From Pectinatus haikarae (GTDB lineage: Bacteria > Bacillota > Negativicutes > Selenomonadales > Selenomonadaceae): 64,000 nt of DNA. Below are positions 20,181 through 30,303 of this stretch, piece after piece. The number at the start of each line of letters is the position of its first letter. Within the stretch, counting starts at the first letter, position 1. The position numbers and the translations under genes are program-made. The notes under the pieces were generated by a model that saw nothing but the letters and a program-made list of their open reading frames with translations, was not told where the DNA came from and made no database searches. Where the stretch lies: positions 589,001 to 653,000 of the forward strand of contig NZ_WIQM01000016.1 in assembly GCF_015732185.1 (NCBI RefSeq), in the 5' to 3' direction.

Positions 20181-20746
20181 TAAGGTGTTTTGCAATCTGT
20201 TTGAAAAACTTCTCTATAATCCATACGATCGATAACTCTCAACAATTTGTAAAATACAATTATATTTATGGCTGATCCAACCTCATAAACGGCTATTGCC
20301 ATATAAGTTACAAGCTCCTGCCCACCGGCATTGATCAGTACTATAAAACAGCCCCCCAGCATCAGCAATATTGATTTTCCTATCTCCAGCCTCATAGCTC
20401 TCACCAAAAAAAAATACCCCTTTGGATTTGGCGCCCATATGATGCGGTTAATCAACAAAGCTAAAATCATATATACGCCTGCCGTCAAAATTATTACCGC
20501 ATCAGCGCGTAATATCATGCTTAAAAGTGAACAGAATATCGCACCCGGCCAATTAAACGGAAATATCATACCTGCCAGTAAAAGCCAGCTCACTGAAAGG
20601 ACCCCCGTTGCCTGACTGGCATATAAAAAATAAAACAGCACCGCCCAGCTGACTGCCAGCAGCTCCGCCGCCAGCAGAATTCCCGCCAAAATTCTCATCC
20701 GGCTTATAAACTTTAATTTCCCAGACATGTCACCATGATTGAACAT
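20171..20746 (-). CDS. Hypothetical membrane protein with about five transmembrane segments
   Basis: I do not recognise the family. The 191 residues show about five hydrophobic segments (roughly 15-35, 45-65, 70-100, 120-140 and 145-170) separated by short basic loops, and short hydrophilic ends. Its stop lies inside the terminator shared with pfp, and it is 40 bases downstream of the chemoreceptor gene on the same strand, so they may be co-transcribed. The start is uncertain: an ATG at 20728 would remove six residues. Function unknown. Confidence 0.7.
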   Translation of the reverse strand: MFNHGDMSGKLKFISRMRILAGILLAAELLAVSWAVLFYFLYASQATGVLSVSWLLLAGMIFPFNWPGAIFCSLLSMILRADAVIILTAGVYMILALLINRIIWAPNPKGYFFLVRAMRLEIGKSILLMLGGCFIVLINAGGQELVTYMAIAVYEVGSAINIIVFYKLLRVIDRMDYREVFQTDCKTPYGQ

Positions 20747-20786
20747 TATAGATTCTCTTAATCCCTTCTAAAATTAGATACTCGTC

Positions 20787-22766
20787 CTAAACCTTAAAGC
20801 TCTTGATCATATCCTGCAATTCATCCGCAAGTTTTTTCAATGAATCTGCCGAAGCTGCCGTTTCCTCAATAGATGCAGCCTGTTCTTCACTGGCAGCAGA
20901 AACTGTCTGCGTCTCACCGGAGGTAGAGGAACTGGTGCGACTTATATCTTCTACGTTCCCCTGGATAACGGATGCACCTTTTGCAATTTTCTCCACAGCT
21001 GCGGTTATTTCCTCAAGTCTCGCGCTCATTTCATTAACATTATCGGTTATCTTATGGAAAAAGTCTGCCGATTCCCTTACCTGTCCTGCTCCTGCGCTTA
21101 CTTCCTTCGTGCCTGTCTGCATTGAAGCTACAGCTATGTCCGTATCTTTCTGAATAGCCCCTATCAGTTCGGCGATTTCAGCAGAAGCTCCCTGCGATTG
21201 TTCAGCCAGCTTGCGCACCTCCTCCGCTACAACAGCAAATCCCTTACCGTTCTCGCCTGCCCGTGCAGCCTCAATTGCAGCATTCAGCGCCAAGAGATTT
21301 GTCTGTCCGGCGATCTCAGCTATACTGCCAACAATTTTACCTATTTTTCTCGACTGTTCGCCCAGTGTGAAAATAGTCTTTGCCGAATCATTTGTGGCAC
21401 TTTCAATGCTTTCCATCTGTTTTATAGCCAAATCAGCGATTGATTGTCCCTTTTGAGCATTTTCAACAACACTTGTCGAATAGTTCGCTGTCTCTTCAAT
21501 ATTAGTCCTCAAGGCGTCTATATTATTAACTATTGAGCATACTTCACTATTTGCCCTTTCAATGTGCTCGAGCTGTTTTGAAGCATCGGCTGCCACGCTT
21601 GCTATAGATTGCGCTATCTGTGAAGATGCCTGTGCAGATTGTCCCATTGTATCGGTCAAGCCGCTGACATACGCTGATAGCTGATCAGATCCGTCGTGTA
21701 TTTTTTTCAGCACGGTGCCCCATGATTCCTTTATTTTCAGCATCACCTTTGCCACATCACCTATCTCATCATCCCTATGTTCGTCAGAAATGACAAAATT
21801 ACTCCGCAGGTCACCAGCAGCCAATGTTTCCGCAAAACTCGCAACAATATTCAAGCTCATAGTAATTTTTCTTACTGTAAAAAGAATTATCCCCATTAAT
21901 ATTAAAGCAATAGCAATACCGCTGGCAACTAAAATATAACCCATGCGGCGTTCGTTGGCATACATTTCCTTTTCAGATACAGAAGTACAAAGAAGCCAGC
22001 CTGTCCCTGGAATTTTCTTTGCGGAGTAAATATAGTTTTCATTTTCACTATTTACAACCAAATTGTCAAAACCGTCCTTGTTTTGAGCGACAGCATCAGC
22101 GATATTTTTTAACTTTCCACCATCTACCTGCCCTATATTATCACCAGCTTTATAGCTGGGATGCGCTATAAAATCCCCCTTGCCGTCAAGCAAAAAAGCG
22201 TGTCCGGACTCGCCAATATAGATATTGTTGACGATCTTTTGAATATTATCCAAATTCATATCCAGTTCTACGACCTGTCCGTCAGCGCTCCGCGTTGACA
22301 ATGTCACGCACATTTTTCCTGTTGCCGTATCCACATATGCTTCTGTATAGCTGATTTTTCCCGGTTCATTGTCCAGTGCAGCCTTATACCACCCGCGTGT
22401 TCGCGGATCAAAATCTGCCGGCAATACTCTGCCCGCAGCATCAATATACGATCCATCTTGACGCGCCGCAAACAAGCCCATTTTCAAATTGTCATGATCA
22501 GCATCAAGGACAGGCTTCAGCATTGATCGTATCTGGTCAGCATCTTTTCCTGCCATATTTACTGCCAATGTACGCAGGATTGCTTCCTGTTCCGTGAAGA
22601 CCATGCCTATAGATGCCGTATCCGCATCCATCTTATAACTGATACTCCGCTGCAATTCAAGTTCCGCTTCTTTTGTCGAATAATGATAAGCAACCAGGCT
22701 GAGTCCTCCTATCAAAATAATGAGCGGTACCAATAGAGTAATCATCATTTTTGTGCGTATATTCAC
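20787..22766 (-). CDS. Methyl-accepting chemotaxis protein with double Cache sensor
   Basis: Transmembrane chemoreceptor. N-terminal transmembrane helix (about 7-27), a large extracellular dCache_1-type sensor (about 35-275; [11 protein letters not shown] and [16 protein letters not shown] are typical), second transmembrane helix (about 282-302), HAMP (about 303-360) and the methyl-accepting signalling domain with hairpin tip [20 protein letters not shown] near 495. The GTG start at 22766 has GAAAGG eight bases upstream. Such sensors often bind amino acids or carboxylates; the ligand is not predictable here. It implies a motile cell with CheA/CheW elsewhere. Confidence 0.95.
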   Translation of the reverse strand: MNIRTKMMITLLVPLIILIGGLSLVAYHYSTKEAELELQRSISYKMDADTASIGMVFTEQEAILRTLAVNMAGKDADQIRSMLKPVLDADHDNLKMGLFAARQDGSYIDAAGRVLPADFDPRTRGWYKAALDNEPGKISYTEAYVDTATGKMCVTLSTRSADGQVVELDMNLDNIQKIVNNIYIGESGHAFLLDGKGDFIAHPSYKAGDNIGQVDGGKLKNIADAVAQNKDGFDNLVVNSENENYIYSAKKIPGTGWLLCTSVSEKEMYANERRMGYILVASGIAIALILMGIILFTVRKITMSLNIVASFAETLAAGDLRSNFVISDEHRDDEIGDVAKVMLKIKESWGTVLKKIHDGSDQLSAYVSGLTDTMGQSAQASSQIAQSIASVAADASKQLEHIERANSEVCSIVNNIDALRTNIEETANYSTSVVENAQKGQSIADLAIKQMESIESATNDSAKTIFTLGEQSRKIGKIVGSIAEIAGQTNLLALNAAIEAARAGENGKGFAVVAEEVRKLAEQSQGASAEIAELIGAIQKDTDIAVASMQTGTKEVSAGAGQVRESADFFHKITDNVNEMSARLEEITAAVEKIAKGASVIQGNVEDISRTSSSTSGETQTVSAASEEQAASIEETAASADSLKKLADELQDMIKSFKV

Positions 22767-22961
22767 AAAATCAAACCTTTCTCAAAACGGAGTCATTACA
22801 AAAATAACTTCCATCTAAATTTATTATATTAATAATCAGTACAAAAATTTCATAATAGAGTTATTATAAAACAATTTTTCTCAATTTCAAACTATTTTAC
22901 ACATTTTTTATGCATTCTTTCCAAGAATTTATCTAAGAAAAAATAAAAACCTACAACGTTC

Positions 22962-22990
22962 TTCACAAAAATACATAAATTCGTTATAAT
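22962..22990 (+). promoter_or_regulatory. Promoter of lepA-hemW
   Basis: TTCACA (22962-22967), 17-base spacer, TATAAT (22985-22990), about 50 bases before the lepA start. Confidence 0.6.
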
Positions 22991-23037
22991 CATTATATCT
23001 ATAAGATTATTTCATTAAAAGAGAGGGTCACTTATAA

Positions 23038-24831
23038 TTGGACGCAAAAAACATCAGAAATTTTTCAATAATCGCCCATATTGATCACGGAAAATCAACA
23101 ATAGCCGACAGGCTAATAGAACAGACCGGAACATTGACACAAAGAGAAATGGAAAATCAAATTCTGGACAGTATGGAACTTGAAAAAGAACGAGGCATAA
23201 CGATAAAGGCTCAGACTGTCAGATTGAATTACAAGGGAAAAGACGGACAAATTTACGAACTCAATTTAATAGATACTCCCGGCCATGTCGACTTCAACTA
23301 TGAAGTTTCTCGCAGTCTGGCAGCCTGTGAGGGGGCTTTGCTTGTAGTCGATGCTGCCCAAGGTGTAGAAGCACAGACACTTGCCAACGTTTATCTGGCG
23401 CTTGAGCATGACCTTGAGATCATACCGGTTATCAATAAAATAGATCTGCCCAGCGCCGATCCCGAACGAGTAAAAGCCCAAATTGAAGATGTGATCGGCC
23501 TTGATACCAGTGAAGCCGTTCTATGCAGTGCTAAAACCGGTATAGGAATCGACAGGATATTTGATGAAATAGTAGACAAGATCCCTGCTCCTTCAGGTAA
23601 GGACGATGAACCTCTCAAAGCCCTTATTTTTGATTCATACTTTGATTCTTACAAAGGGGCCATTGCTCATGTGCGTGTCTTTGAAGGAATGATCAAACCT
23701 GGAATGAAACTAAAAATGATGTCTACGGGAAAAACATTTGAAGTAACAGATACAGGTTGTTTCCGTCCATCCCCTGTAAATGTTGACGAACTCTGCGCAG
23801 GACAGGTTGGCTTTGTTGCCGGCAGTCTGAAAAATGTGAAAGATATACGTGTAGGTGACACCATAACGACTGTACAGAATTCCACCAAAGAACCTCTACC
23901 TGGTTACAGAGGAGTCACGCCTATGGTTTATTGCGGACTTTACCCTGTTGACAGCAGCGATTATGACAATTTAAAGGATTCTTTGGAGAAACTCCAGCTG
24001 AATGATGCCGCACTGGTATTTGAACCGGAAACGTCTATAGCACTCGGATTCGGTTTCAGATGCGGTTTTCTTGGCCTTCTCCACATGGACGTTGTTCAGG
24101 AACGTCTGGAACGGGAATATAAACTAAAGCTTATAACCACTGCACCGAGTGTTATATATCACATCTACAAAACTAATGGGGAAATGCTTAAAGTTGCCAA
24201 TCCTTCCGGATTACCGCCGACCACGGAAATAGAACATATGGAAGAACCGTTTGTAAAAGCCACTGTTATCGTGCCAAATGATTATATAGGCGCTGTGATG
24301 GAAATATCGCAGGAAAAGCGCGGTACATTTATCAGTATGGACTATATCGACAACCGGGTCATGCTTACTTACACCATTCCTCTAAATGAAATAATCTATG
24401 ATTATTTCGATAAGTTGAAATCTACCACGCGCGGATATGCTTCACTTGATTACGAACTGGCCGGCTACCAGCAGTCAAAACTTGTAAAATTGGATATTTT
24501 GCTGAACGGTGATATGGTCGATGCACTTTCAACTATTGTGCATATAGACAGGGCACAGCCGCGGGGCCGTCAGTTAGCGGAAAAACTCAAAGAAATCATT
24601 CCGCGGCAAATGTTTGAAATACCTATTCAGGCTGCCATAGGCAATAAAATCATTGCCCGGGAAACAGTCAGAGCTATGCGCAAAGATGTGCTCTCAAAAT
24701 GTTATGGCGGTGATATAACACGAAAGCGCAAACTCTTGGAAAAACAAAAAGAAGGGAAAAAACGCATGAAATCTGTTGGCAGCGTAGAAGTGCCACAGGA
24801 AGCATTCATGGCTATCTTGAAAGTAGACTGA
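23038..24831 (+). CDS. lepA: Elongation factor 4 (back-translocating GTPase)
   Basis: Ribosome-associated GTPase LepA/EF4. G1 AHIDHGKST near residues 14-22, G3 [14 protein letters not shown] near 78, G4 NKID near 131, EF-G-like domains II, III and V, and the LepA-specific C-terminal domain with [23 protein letters not shown]. At 597 residues it is complete. It starts with TTG after a GAGAGGG site. hemW follows with a one-base overlap (TGATG), a frequent pairing in Firmicutes. Confidence 0.98.
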   Translation: MDAKNIRNFSIIAHIDHGKSTIADRLIEQTGTLTQREMENQILDSMELEKERGITIKAQTVRLNYKGKDGQIYELNLIDTPGHVDFNYEVSRSLAACEGALLVVDAAQGVEAQTLANVYLALEHDLEIIPVINKIDLPSADPERVKAQIEDVIGLDTSEAVLCSAKTGIGIDRIFDEIVDKIPAPSGKDDEPLKALIFDSYFDSYKGAIAHVRVFEGMIKPGMKLKMMSTGKTFEVTDTGCFRPSPVNVDELCAGQVGFVAGSLKNVKDIRVGDTITTVQNSTKEPLPGYRGVTPMVYCGLYPVDSSDYDNLKDSLEKLQLNDAALVFEPETSIALGFGFRCGFLGLLHMDVVQERLEREYKLKLITTAPSVIYHIYKTNGEMLKVANPSGLPPTTEIEHMEEPFVKATVIVPNDYIGAVMEISQEKRGTFISMDYIDNRVMLTYTIPLNEIIYDYFDKLKSTTRGYASLDYELAGYQQSKLVKLDILLNGDMVDALSTIVHIDRAQPRGRQLAEKLKEIIPRQMFEIPIQAAIGNKIIARETVRAMRKDVLSKCYGGDITRKRKLLEKQKEGKKRMKSVGSVEVPQEAFMAILKVD

Positions 24832-25961
24832 TGATTTCCGTATATATCCATATACCTTTTTGTCTTGCAAAATGTCTTTACTGCGATTTTCCGTCAACAG
24901 CAGCAGAAAAAAATATTTATCATAAATATATATCCGCGCTGCGGCAAGAAATAAAATTAAAGCATCAACAGCTTGGCTCCTTATTTGTTGATACTGTCTA
25001 TTTTGGCGGCGGAACGCCTTCTCTTCTGCCTGCCGAATATATTACAGAAATCCTCACCGCATTAAACTCACTTTTTTATATTTGCGCCGATGCGGAAATA
25101 ACTTTGGAAGCAAATCCCGGTACGGTGAATCTACCAAAGCTTGCAGCGCTGAAACAATCGGGTGTTAACCGTCTCAGTTTCGGCGTTCAAAGTACACAAA
25201 ACATTCTGCTCAAAAATCTCGGCCGCATACACACTTTCGAGGATGCCAAAAAAGCTGTCAATGCTGCAAAAAAAGCTGATTTTTCCAATATAAGCCTGGA
25301 TCTTATGTATGGCCTTCCCCACCAGACACTTGTTATGCTGCAGGAAAGTACAAATTGGATTCTGCACCAAAATATACAGCATGTCTCCATTTATGGCCTT
25401 CAGGTAGAAGATGGCACGCCTTTTGCCGAAATGCAAAAAGCGGGGACACTGCATTTACCCGACGAAGATGCTGTTGAAACGATGTACGATTATGTAACAG
25501 ATATCCTTCCTCATTATGGTTTTCATCGCTATGAAATAGCCAATTTTGCAAAAAAAGGATTTGAAAGCCGTCACAATACAGGCTACTGGCAGGACAAACC
25601 TTATATCGGTCTCGGCTGCGCGGCTCACTCTTACTATAATTCAAAACGTACATACAATACACATGATCTTTATGAGTACATCCGGTCATGTAATAATGGT
25701 ATTATACCCGTTTTCACGGAAGAGATAATAGACAGCAAAGCCTGGATGGAAGAATTCTGCTTTTTAGCTCTGCGCACCGCACAGGGAATTAACAAAAACA
25801 GCTTTCAAGAAAATTTTCATAGGGATATCCATACTGTTTATGGTAAAAATATAACTGAACTTCTCAGTCAAAAATTATTGGCGGAAAATACTACACACCT
25901 ATTTTTGACTCCTTTGGGCATGAAGCTTGGTAATGCCGTATTTGAAAAGTTTTTATTATAA
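24831..25961 (+). CDS. hemW: Radical SAM heme chaperone HemW
   Basis: Radical SAM protein once annotated as oxygen-independent coproporphyrinogen oxidase. The CxxxCxxC cluster is at C11, C15 and C18 within PFCLAKCLYCDF; the cysteine after C18 that marks HemN is replaced by D-F, which supports HemW. Other motifs: YFGGGTPSLL, EANPGT, NRLSFGVQS and the HNTGYWQDKPYIGLGCAAHSY segment. The 376-residue length fits. It binds heme and probably inserts it into respiratory enzymes; in an anaerobe the clients are unclear. Confidence 0.92.
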   Translation: MISVYIHIPFCLAKCLYCDFPSTAAEKNIYHKYISALRQEIKLKHQQLGSLFVDTVYFGGGTPSLLPAEYITEILTALNSLFYICADAEITLEANPGTVNLPKLAALKQSGVNRLSFGVQSTQNILLKNLGRIHTFEDAKKAVNAAKKADFSNISLDLMYGLPHQTLVMLQESTNWILHQNIQHVSIYGLQVEDGTPFAEMQKAGTLHLPDEDAVETMYDYVTDILPHYGFHRYEIANFAKKGFESRHNTGYWQDKPYIGLGCAAHSYYNSKRTYNTHDLYEYIRSCNNGIIPVFTEEIIDSKAWMEEFCFLALRTAQGINKNSFQENFHRDIHTVYGKNITELLSQKLLAENTTHLFLTPLGMKLGNAVFEKFLL

Positions 25962-26100
25962 TAGCCACCCATTTATGCTGCCCTGCTTTCCTCGGTTCGA
26001 AAATACCTCAGTGGCAGTTTAGAGCGTTATCAAGTCGGCCTGGGCATTGATGACACAACCGTATATAAAAATCCTCGGTAAAACCGTATATACCTAAATA

Positions 26101-26138
26101 AAAAAACTCTGGAATATCTCTCGATATCCAGAGTTTTT
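26101..26138. terminator. Bidirectional terminator between hemW and the DASS transporter
   Basis: A-rich left flank, stem of about 14 bases with one bulge, four-base loop and T run on the right. It serves convergent hemW (plus) and the transporter gene (minus). The remaining spacer from 25962 holds nothing I recognise. Confidence 0.8.
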
Positions 26139-26141
26139 CAT

Positions 26142-27563
26142 TTACCACAAACCGCATAGCTTCCACCAAAAACCACCGATCCCCAGCCAGATAAGAATAT
26201 TTACTGCTGTAATTATAAAACCAAGTTTCCACCATTCTGCCTGAGAAACATATCCTGCACCAAAAAGGATAGGTGCTGCCCCCCCGCCGTAATGTGTCAG
26301 CGGAATCATCAGATTTGACAAAACAGCAAAAGTAATCGCTGCAAGAAGCGGCGGCGCTCCAACCGCAACGGCTACCCCCAGAAAAGCAGCATACATGGCC
26401 CCAATATGGGCCGATACACTGGCAAAACCGTAATGCGAGTAAACATAAACCAATATCAGTATACCAAAGGCGGGAACCCACGGAATACCCGCCTGTAAAA
26501 TGGTGTTGCCAACATTGGTCGACAAATATTTTATAAAACCCGATTTTGCCAATGCATTTGCCAATGCTATCAATGAACCCATCCAAAACATAGTATCCCA
26601 TGCACCTTTTTCATCAAGCACATCCCGCCAGTTCAACACTCCGGTCAAAAGCAATACAACAACAGTGAGCATCCCCACAGCTGTTGCATCCATATCTGTC
26701 AAACCAGATGTTGACCACAGCACCAAAGCTCCCACAAAAACAGCTATTACTATTTTTTCATTCAGAGATATCTTTCCCATCTTTCTCAGTTCGTCATCCG
26801 CCATTTTTCTTGCAAAAGGCATTTTGCCGATCTCAGGCGGAAAAAGTTTATAAAGAAGATATGGCATCACTATCAAAGAAATAATTCCTGGGACAATTGC
26901 TGCGGCAGCCCATATTCCCCAAGTTATATGTACATCTGCCGTTTTTTCCGCTAATTCTACTATAAGCGGATTCCCTGCCATAGCCGTCATGAACATCGCG
27001 CACGTAATAGCATTAGCCTGATATTCTATTTGCATTATATATGCACCAAATTTTCTCGCAGTTACCCCTGGTTCTGATCCAAGTGCCGCTGAAAGGCTTT
27101 GAATAATTGGATAAATGATCCCACCGGCCCGTGCCGTGCTTGAAGGTGTGGCAGGCGAAATTATAAAGTCGCTGAACGTAATAGCATACCCCAGTGTCAG
27201 CGATGATTTTCCTATCGTCTTGATTATAAAAAATGCTATACGTTTGCCAAGTCCGCTCTTAATAAAAGCTCTTGCCAGTAAAAATGCACAAATAATAAGC
27301 CATATTGTACTATTTCCATAACCGGAAATGGCTGATTTCACAGTCATCACACCCAGCAGCACCGCTGCCGTAACGCCTGTAAAGGCCACTGCTCCTATAG
27401 GCATCGGCTGCAATATAAACCCTATAATGATTGCGGCAAACACGGCAAAAAGGTGCCATGCGAACAAATCAAGACCACTTGGTGAAGGACAGAACCATAA
27501 AAGTACACCTATAAGAAATACATAAAAAAGCTTCTTTTTGCTTTTTATCAATTTTACGCACAT
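26142..27563 (-). CDS. DASS family (SLC13-type) anion symporter
   Basis: Divalent anion:sodium symporter or exchanger, a membrane protein of 473 residues with about 12 hydrophobic segments. The internal NSTIWLIICAFLLARAF and ITCAMFMTAMAGNPL segments are typical of the CitT/TtdT branch, which takes up C4-dicarboxylates, citrate or tartrate. It lies downstream of a fumarase-superfamily lyase gene and opposite a LysR gene, so the cargo may be the lyase's substrate or an exchanged dicarboxylate. A hairpin lies in the 161-base gap to the lyase. The start is ambiguous because AAAGG directly abuts the ATG. Confidence 0.88.
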   Translation of the reverse strand: MCVKLIKSKKKLFYVFLIGVLLWFCPSPSGLDLFAWHLFAVFAAIIIGFILQPMPIGAVAFTGVTAAVLLGVMTVKSAISGYGNSTIWLIICAFLLARAFIKSGLGKRIAFFIIKTIGKSSLTLGYAITFSDFIISPATPSSTARAGGIIYPIIQSLSAALGSEPGVTARKFGAYIMQIEYQANAITCAMFMTAMAGNPLIVELAEKTADVHITWGIWAAAAIVPGIISLIVMPYLLYKLFPPEIGKMPFARKMADDELRKMGKISLNEKIVIAVFVGALVLWSTSGLTDMDATAVGMLTVVVLLLTGVLNWRDVLDEKGAWDTMFWMGSLIALANALAKSGFIKYLSTNVGNTILQAGIPWVPAFGILILVYVYSHYGFASVSAHIGAMYAAFLGVAVAVGAPPLLAAITFAVLSNLMIPLTHYGGGAAPILFGAGYVSQAEWWKLGFIITAVNILIWLGIGGFWWKLCGLW

Positions 27564-27582
27564 CCTTTGTATTAAAAGCAGA

Positions 27583-27616
27583 ATTGCCTTATAGTCATCA
27601 TCTGCTATAAGGCAAT
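27583..27616 (-). terminator. Hairpin between the lyase and transporter genes
   Basis: Twelve-base perfect arms (27583-27594, 27605-27616) with a ten-base loop; on the minus strand a short T-rich stretch follows. It could be a partial terminator or attenuator that lowers transporter expression relative to the lyase. Confidence 0.6.
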
Positions 27617-27724
27617 AATTTTATTAATCGACTTATTCAAGTAGACTTTTATAAAATTTTTCTTTAAAGAAATCCGCGGTACCCCATCAGAAAATTCCTA
27701 TTTCCGGCAAAGTTTTATCCGATA

Positions 27725-29074
27725 TTATTTTGCACCGTATTTTTTCAATACACGATCTGCAAATTGCGGTGCATAGCCAATATAGTTATGCGGATCAAGC
27801 ATTGTATCCAATTCCTTATCAGTGAAGGCTTTTCTCACTTCCGGTTCATTTTTAAGCGCATCTTTCATCTGTGATTCTTCTTCATAAGCCTTCATACAGC
27901 AGCGGTATACTATAGAATGAGCTGTCATTCGTCCAAGTTTTGGTGCCAAATGCATCATGATACATTCGCTCATCATCAAACCTCTCAGTTTATAAAGATT
28001 ATTTTCCATATGTTTTGGATAAACGATCAGATGCTGCAGCACATCTTTTGATTTGTCGAGGGCAGCCGCTATAAGATGGCATGCACGGGGAATTGCTTCC
28101 CATTCTGTCAGAAAACATCCCCAGTCACGTTCATTTTCACTGACCATCGATTCCACTATAGCAGGTGCAATACTGCGTACACTGCGGCATACTGCAATAA
28201 TGCCTTCTACGACCTGAGGATTGCGTTTATGCGGCATGGTGGATGATCCTACTTTTCCCATGAAAAAAGGTTCTTCAAGTTCCAGTATTTCGGTACGCTG
28301 CAATGTCAATATTTCATGAGAAATTTTTCCTAATGTCCCTGCGCATATAGCCAGAGTGCTGACAAATTCAGCCTGACTGTCGCGCGCTACATGCCATGCA
28401 ATAGTCGGTACTTCCAGACCCAGTATCTCCATCATGCGAGTCTGCGTTTCCAATCCTTTTTCCGGCTGTGATGCTAAGGTTCCAACAGCTCCTGCCATTT
28501 CACCGACAAAAACACGTTTCTTTATTTCTTCCAATCGCTGTATATCTCTTCCAAGTTCATCAGCCCACACTGCCACCTTGTAGCCAAGCGTTATAGGCAG
28601 AGCATGAATTACATGCGTGCGTCCGCACATGATTGTATCGCGATATTTCTTCACTAAATCCAATGTGTATTTCTGGCAGGCTTTCATATCCGCAAGAATG
28701 ACATTATAGGCATCCTTCATCTGCAGGACCAACCCTGTATCAACAATGTCCTGACTGGTAGCACCCCAGTGAACGTATTCTCCGGCATTTCCCGGCAGAA
28801 TTTTTTTAAATTCCTTTAATAAGGGTACAATAGTTATGGATGACTTATAATTTTCTCCCACTGCGGACAGGTCAATCAAATTTGCATCAGCATTGGCATT
28901 TATCTTGTCTGCTTTATCCTTGGGAATAACACCCAGTTCTCCCTGTGCTTTAGCAAGAGCAGCTTCCGTATCCAGCCATTTTTGAACCAAAGCTCTGTCG
29001 CTGAAAATTTCTCTCATCTTATCGGTGCTGAACAAACAGCCAAAGACTTCACTATCAATAGTTGTAGATGCCAT
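27725..29074 (-). CDS. Fumarase/aspartase superfamily lyase, adenylosuccinate lyase-like
   Basis: Lyase releasing fumarate from an N- or C-substituted succinate. The superfamily signature GSSTMPHKRNP is near residue 275, with the GRTHVIHALPITLGYK and WGATSQD catalytic segments upstream; the catalytic serine and histidine regions are present. At 449 residues it resembles PurB and 3-carboxymuconate cycloisomerase, the last also in the C-terminal YIGYAPQFADRVL. No purine gene is nearby; instead a dicarboxylate-type transporter follows, which argues for a catabolic role such as cleavage of an N-substituted aspartate. Housekeeping PurB cannot be excluded. AAGGAGA precedes the ATG. Confidence 0.85.
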   Translation of the reverse strand: MASTTIDSEVFGCLFSTDKMREIFSDRALVQKWLDTEAALAKAQGELGVIPKDKADKINANADANLIDLSAVGENYKSSITIVPLLKEFKKILPGNAGEYVHWGATSQDIVDTGLVLQMKDAYNVILADMKACQKYTLDLVKKYRDTIMCGRTHVIHALPITLGYKVAVWADELGRDIQRLEEIKKRVFVGEMAGAVGTLASQPEKGLETQTRMMEILGLEVPTIAWHVARDSQAEFVSTLAICAGTLGKISHEILTLQRTEILELEEPFFMGKVGSSTMPHKRNPQVVEGIIAVCRSVRSIAPAIVESMVSENERDWGCFLTEWEAIPRACHLIAAALDKSKDVLQHLIVYPKHMENNLYKLRGLMMSECIMMHLAPKLGRMTAHSIVYRCCMKAYEEESQMKDALKNEPEVRKAFTDKELDTMLDPHNYIGYAPQFADRVLKKYGAK

Positions 29075-29415
29075 ATTATCTTTCTCCTTTTCCGCCTTAC
29101 CTGAAATTCATTGCGGTTAATTTATTTTGTAAATAAATCATAACAAAGAAAAAATACAAAGAAAAATTACTCATTATTATAGAAATATAATATAATATTA
29201 TAAATTTCAATGATTTCTAAAAAAATATGTCATAATACTATATTTTGATAAATTATAACTATCGATTTTATTCTCTGTTATAAAAATTTTATTAATTATA
29301 ACTTATCGTTATTGAATTATTAAATTATATTATTGATTTTTCCCGCATATATTTTCCATATACACCTTTTATATGCTAAAATTAAATAAATATACTCTTG
29401 AAAGGACATAAATTT
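29075..29415. promoter_or_regulatory. Divergent AT-rich control region between the lyase and LysR genes
   Basis: The spacer is extremely AT-rich. It contains a 17-base near-palindrome at 29186-29202 (TATAATAT-A-ATATTATA), flanked by GAAA and TTTC, which could be an operator or the lyase promoter. LysR-type regulators usually bind such divergent spacers. No other feature is seen. Confidence 0.4.
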
Positions 29416-30303
29416 ATGGAACTGCGGCAGTTGGAATATTTTCTCATGGTCAGTAAACTAAAAAGTTTTACCCGAGCTGCTGAACGTCTGTACATTTCTC
29501 AGCCTGCAGTAACTAATGCCATTCATGGCTTGGAAGAGGAGCTGGGCATCCAGCTGTTTGACCGCAGCCAGAAACAGATTGTACTGACATCCGAGGGTAA
29601 GGTTTTTTACCGTCATGTGGATAATGTCATGAAAGGAGTATCAAAGACTCTTTTAGAAATAAACAATCTGAAAAATTTGAATGGAGGCTCACTGACAATA
29701 GGGCTTACCAATTTTGGCGGACTTGAAGCGGGAACTGATATACTGCACCAGTTCAGCAAAATATATCCCAGCATTGCCGTGACAATTATAGAAAAAAATC
29801 TTTTTTCTCTACAGCAGGATTTATTGGAAGAAAAAATCGATGCCGCAATTTTTTTTGATTCGGCAAATCCTGCTTTTACACATATATTGCTCGGCAGCAG
29901 CGAGCTGGCACTTTGCTGTTGCTGTGATCATAAATTTCGTCATAAAAATTCTATTGACTGGCAGTCTCTCGGTGGTGAAAAAATAATTATGTCAAAAAAC
30001 AGCAATTTTTTCAGACAATATATAAAAGAATCCATCGATAAAATAAATCCGCAGCCGGAATTTATTTTCGGACCGACACACGTCCAAACCATCAAAAGTC
30101 TGGTAGCAAGCGGTGCAGGAATATCTGTTCTTCCCAGAAAATTATGTGAAACAGATACAAGATTAGTGACTATTTCTTTTTCTCCTCAAATTTACATGCC
30201 TTCTTACATGGCATATAAGAATGTAAAAACAAAATCACATGCGGCAGAAGCCTTTATCATGTTTGTGAAAAAATTTGTTGCCGAAGGAGTTGATCTCTTA
30301 TGA
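29416..30303 (+). CDS. LysR family transcriptional regulator
   Basis: N-terminal winged helix-turn-helix (residues 1-60; MELRQLEYFLMVSKLKSF, RLYISQPAVTNAIHGLEEELGIQLFDR) and a C-terminal effector-binding domain (about 90-295). The start is the ATG at 29416 with AAAGGA upstream. It is divergent from the lyase/transporter genes and so is probably their regulator, with a carboxylate or amino acid effector. Its stop overlaps the start of the next gene (ATGA), showing tight coupling to that unknown protein. Confidence 0.93.
   Translation: MELRQLEYFLMVSKLKSFTRAAERLYISQPAVTNAIHGLEEELGIQLFDRSQKQIVLTSEGKVFYRHVDNVMKGVSKTLLEINNLKNLNGGSLTIGLTNFGGLEAGTDILHQFSKIYPSIAVTIIEKNLFSLQQDLLEEKIDAAIFFDSANPAFTHILLGSSELALCCCCDHKFRHKNSIDWQSLGGEKIIMSKNSNFFRQYIKESIDKINPQPEFIFGPTHVQTIKSLVASGAGISVLPRKLCETDTRLVTISFSPQIYMPSYMAYKNVKTKSHAAEAFIMFVKKFVAEGVDLL

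Noticed and set aside
25962-26100. Short direct repeat AACCGTATATA downstream of hemW
   Set aside because: Two 11-base copies in AT-rich spacer without further structure; chance is likely.
26008-26601. A 197-codon minus-strand frame overlapping the DASS gene
   Set aside because: It is a shifted frame of the transporter, runs through the terminator and has no family features.
27725-29074. Firm assignment as purB
   Set aside because: The motifs are shared across the superfamily and the neighbourhood is transport and regulation, not purine synthesis, so no gene symbol is given.
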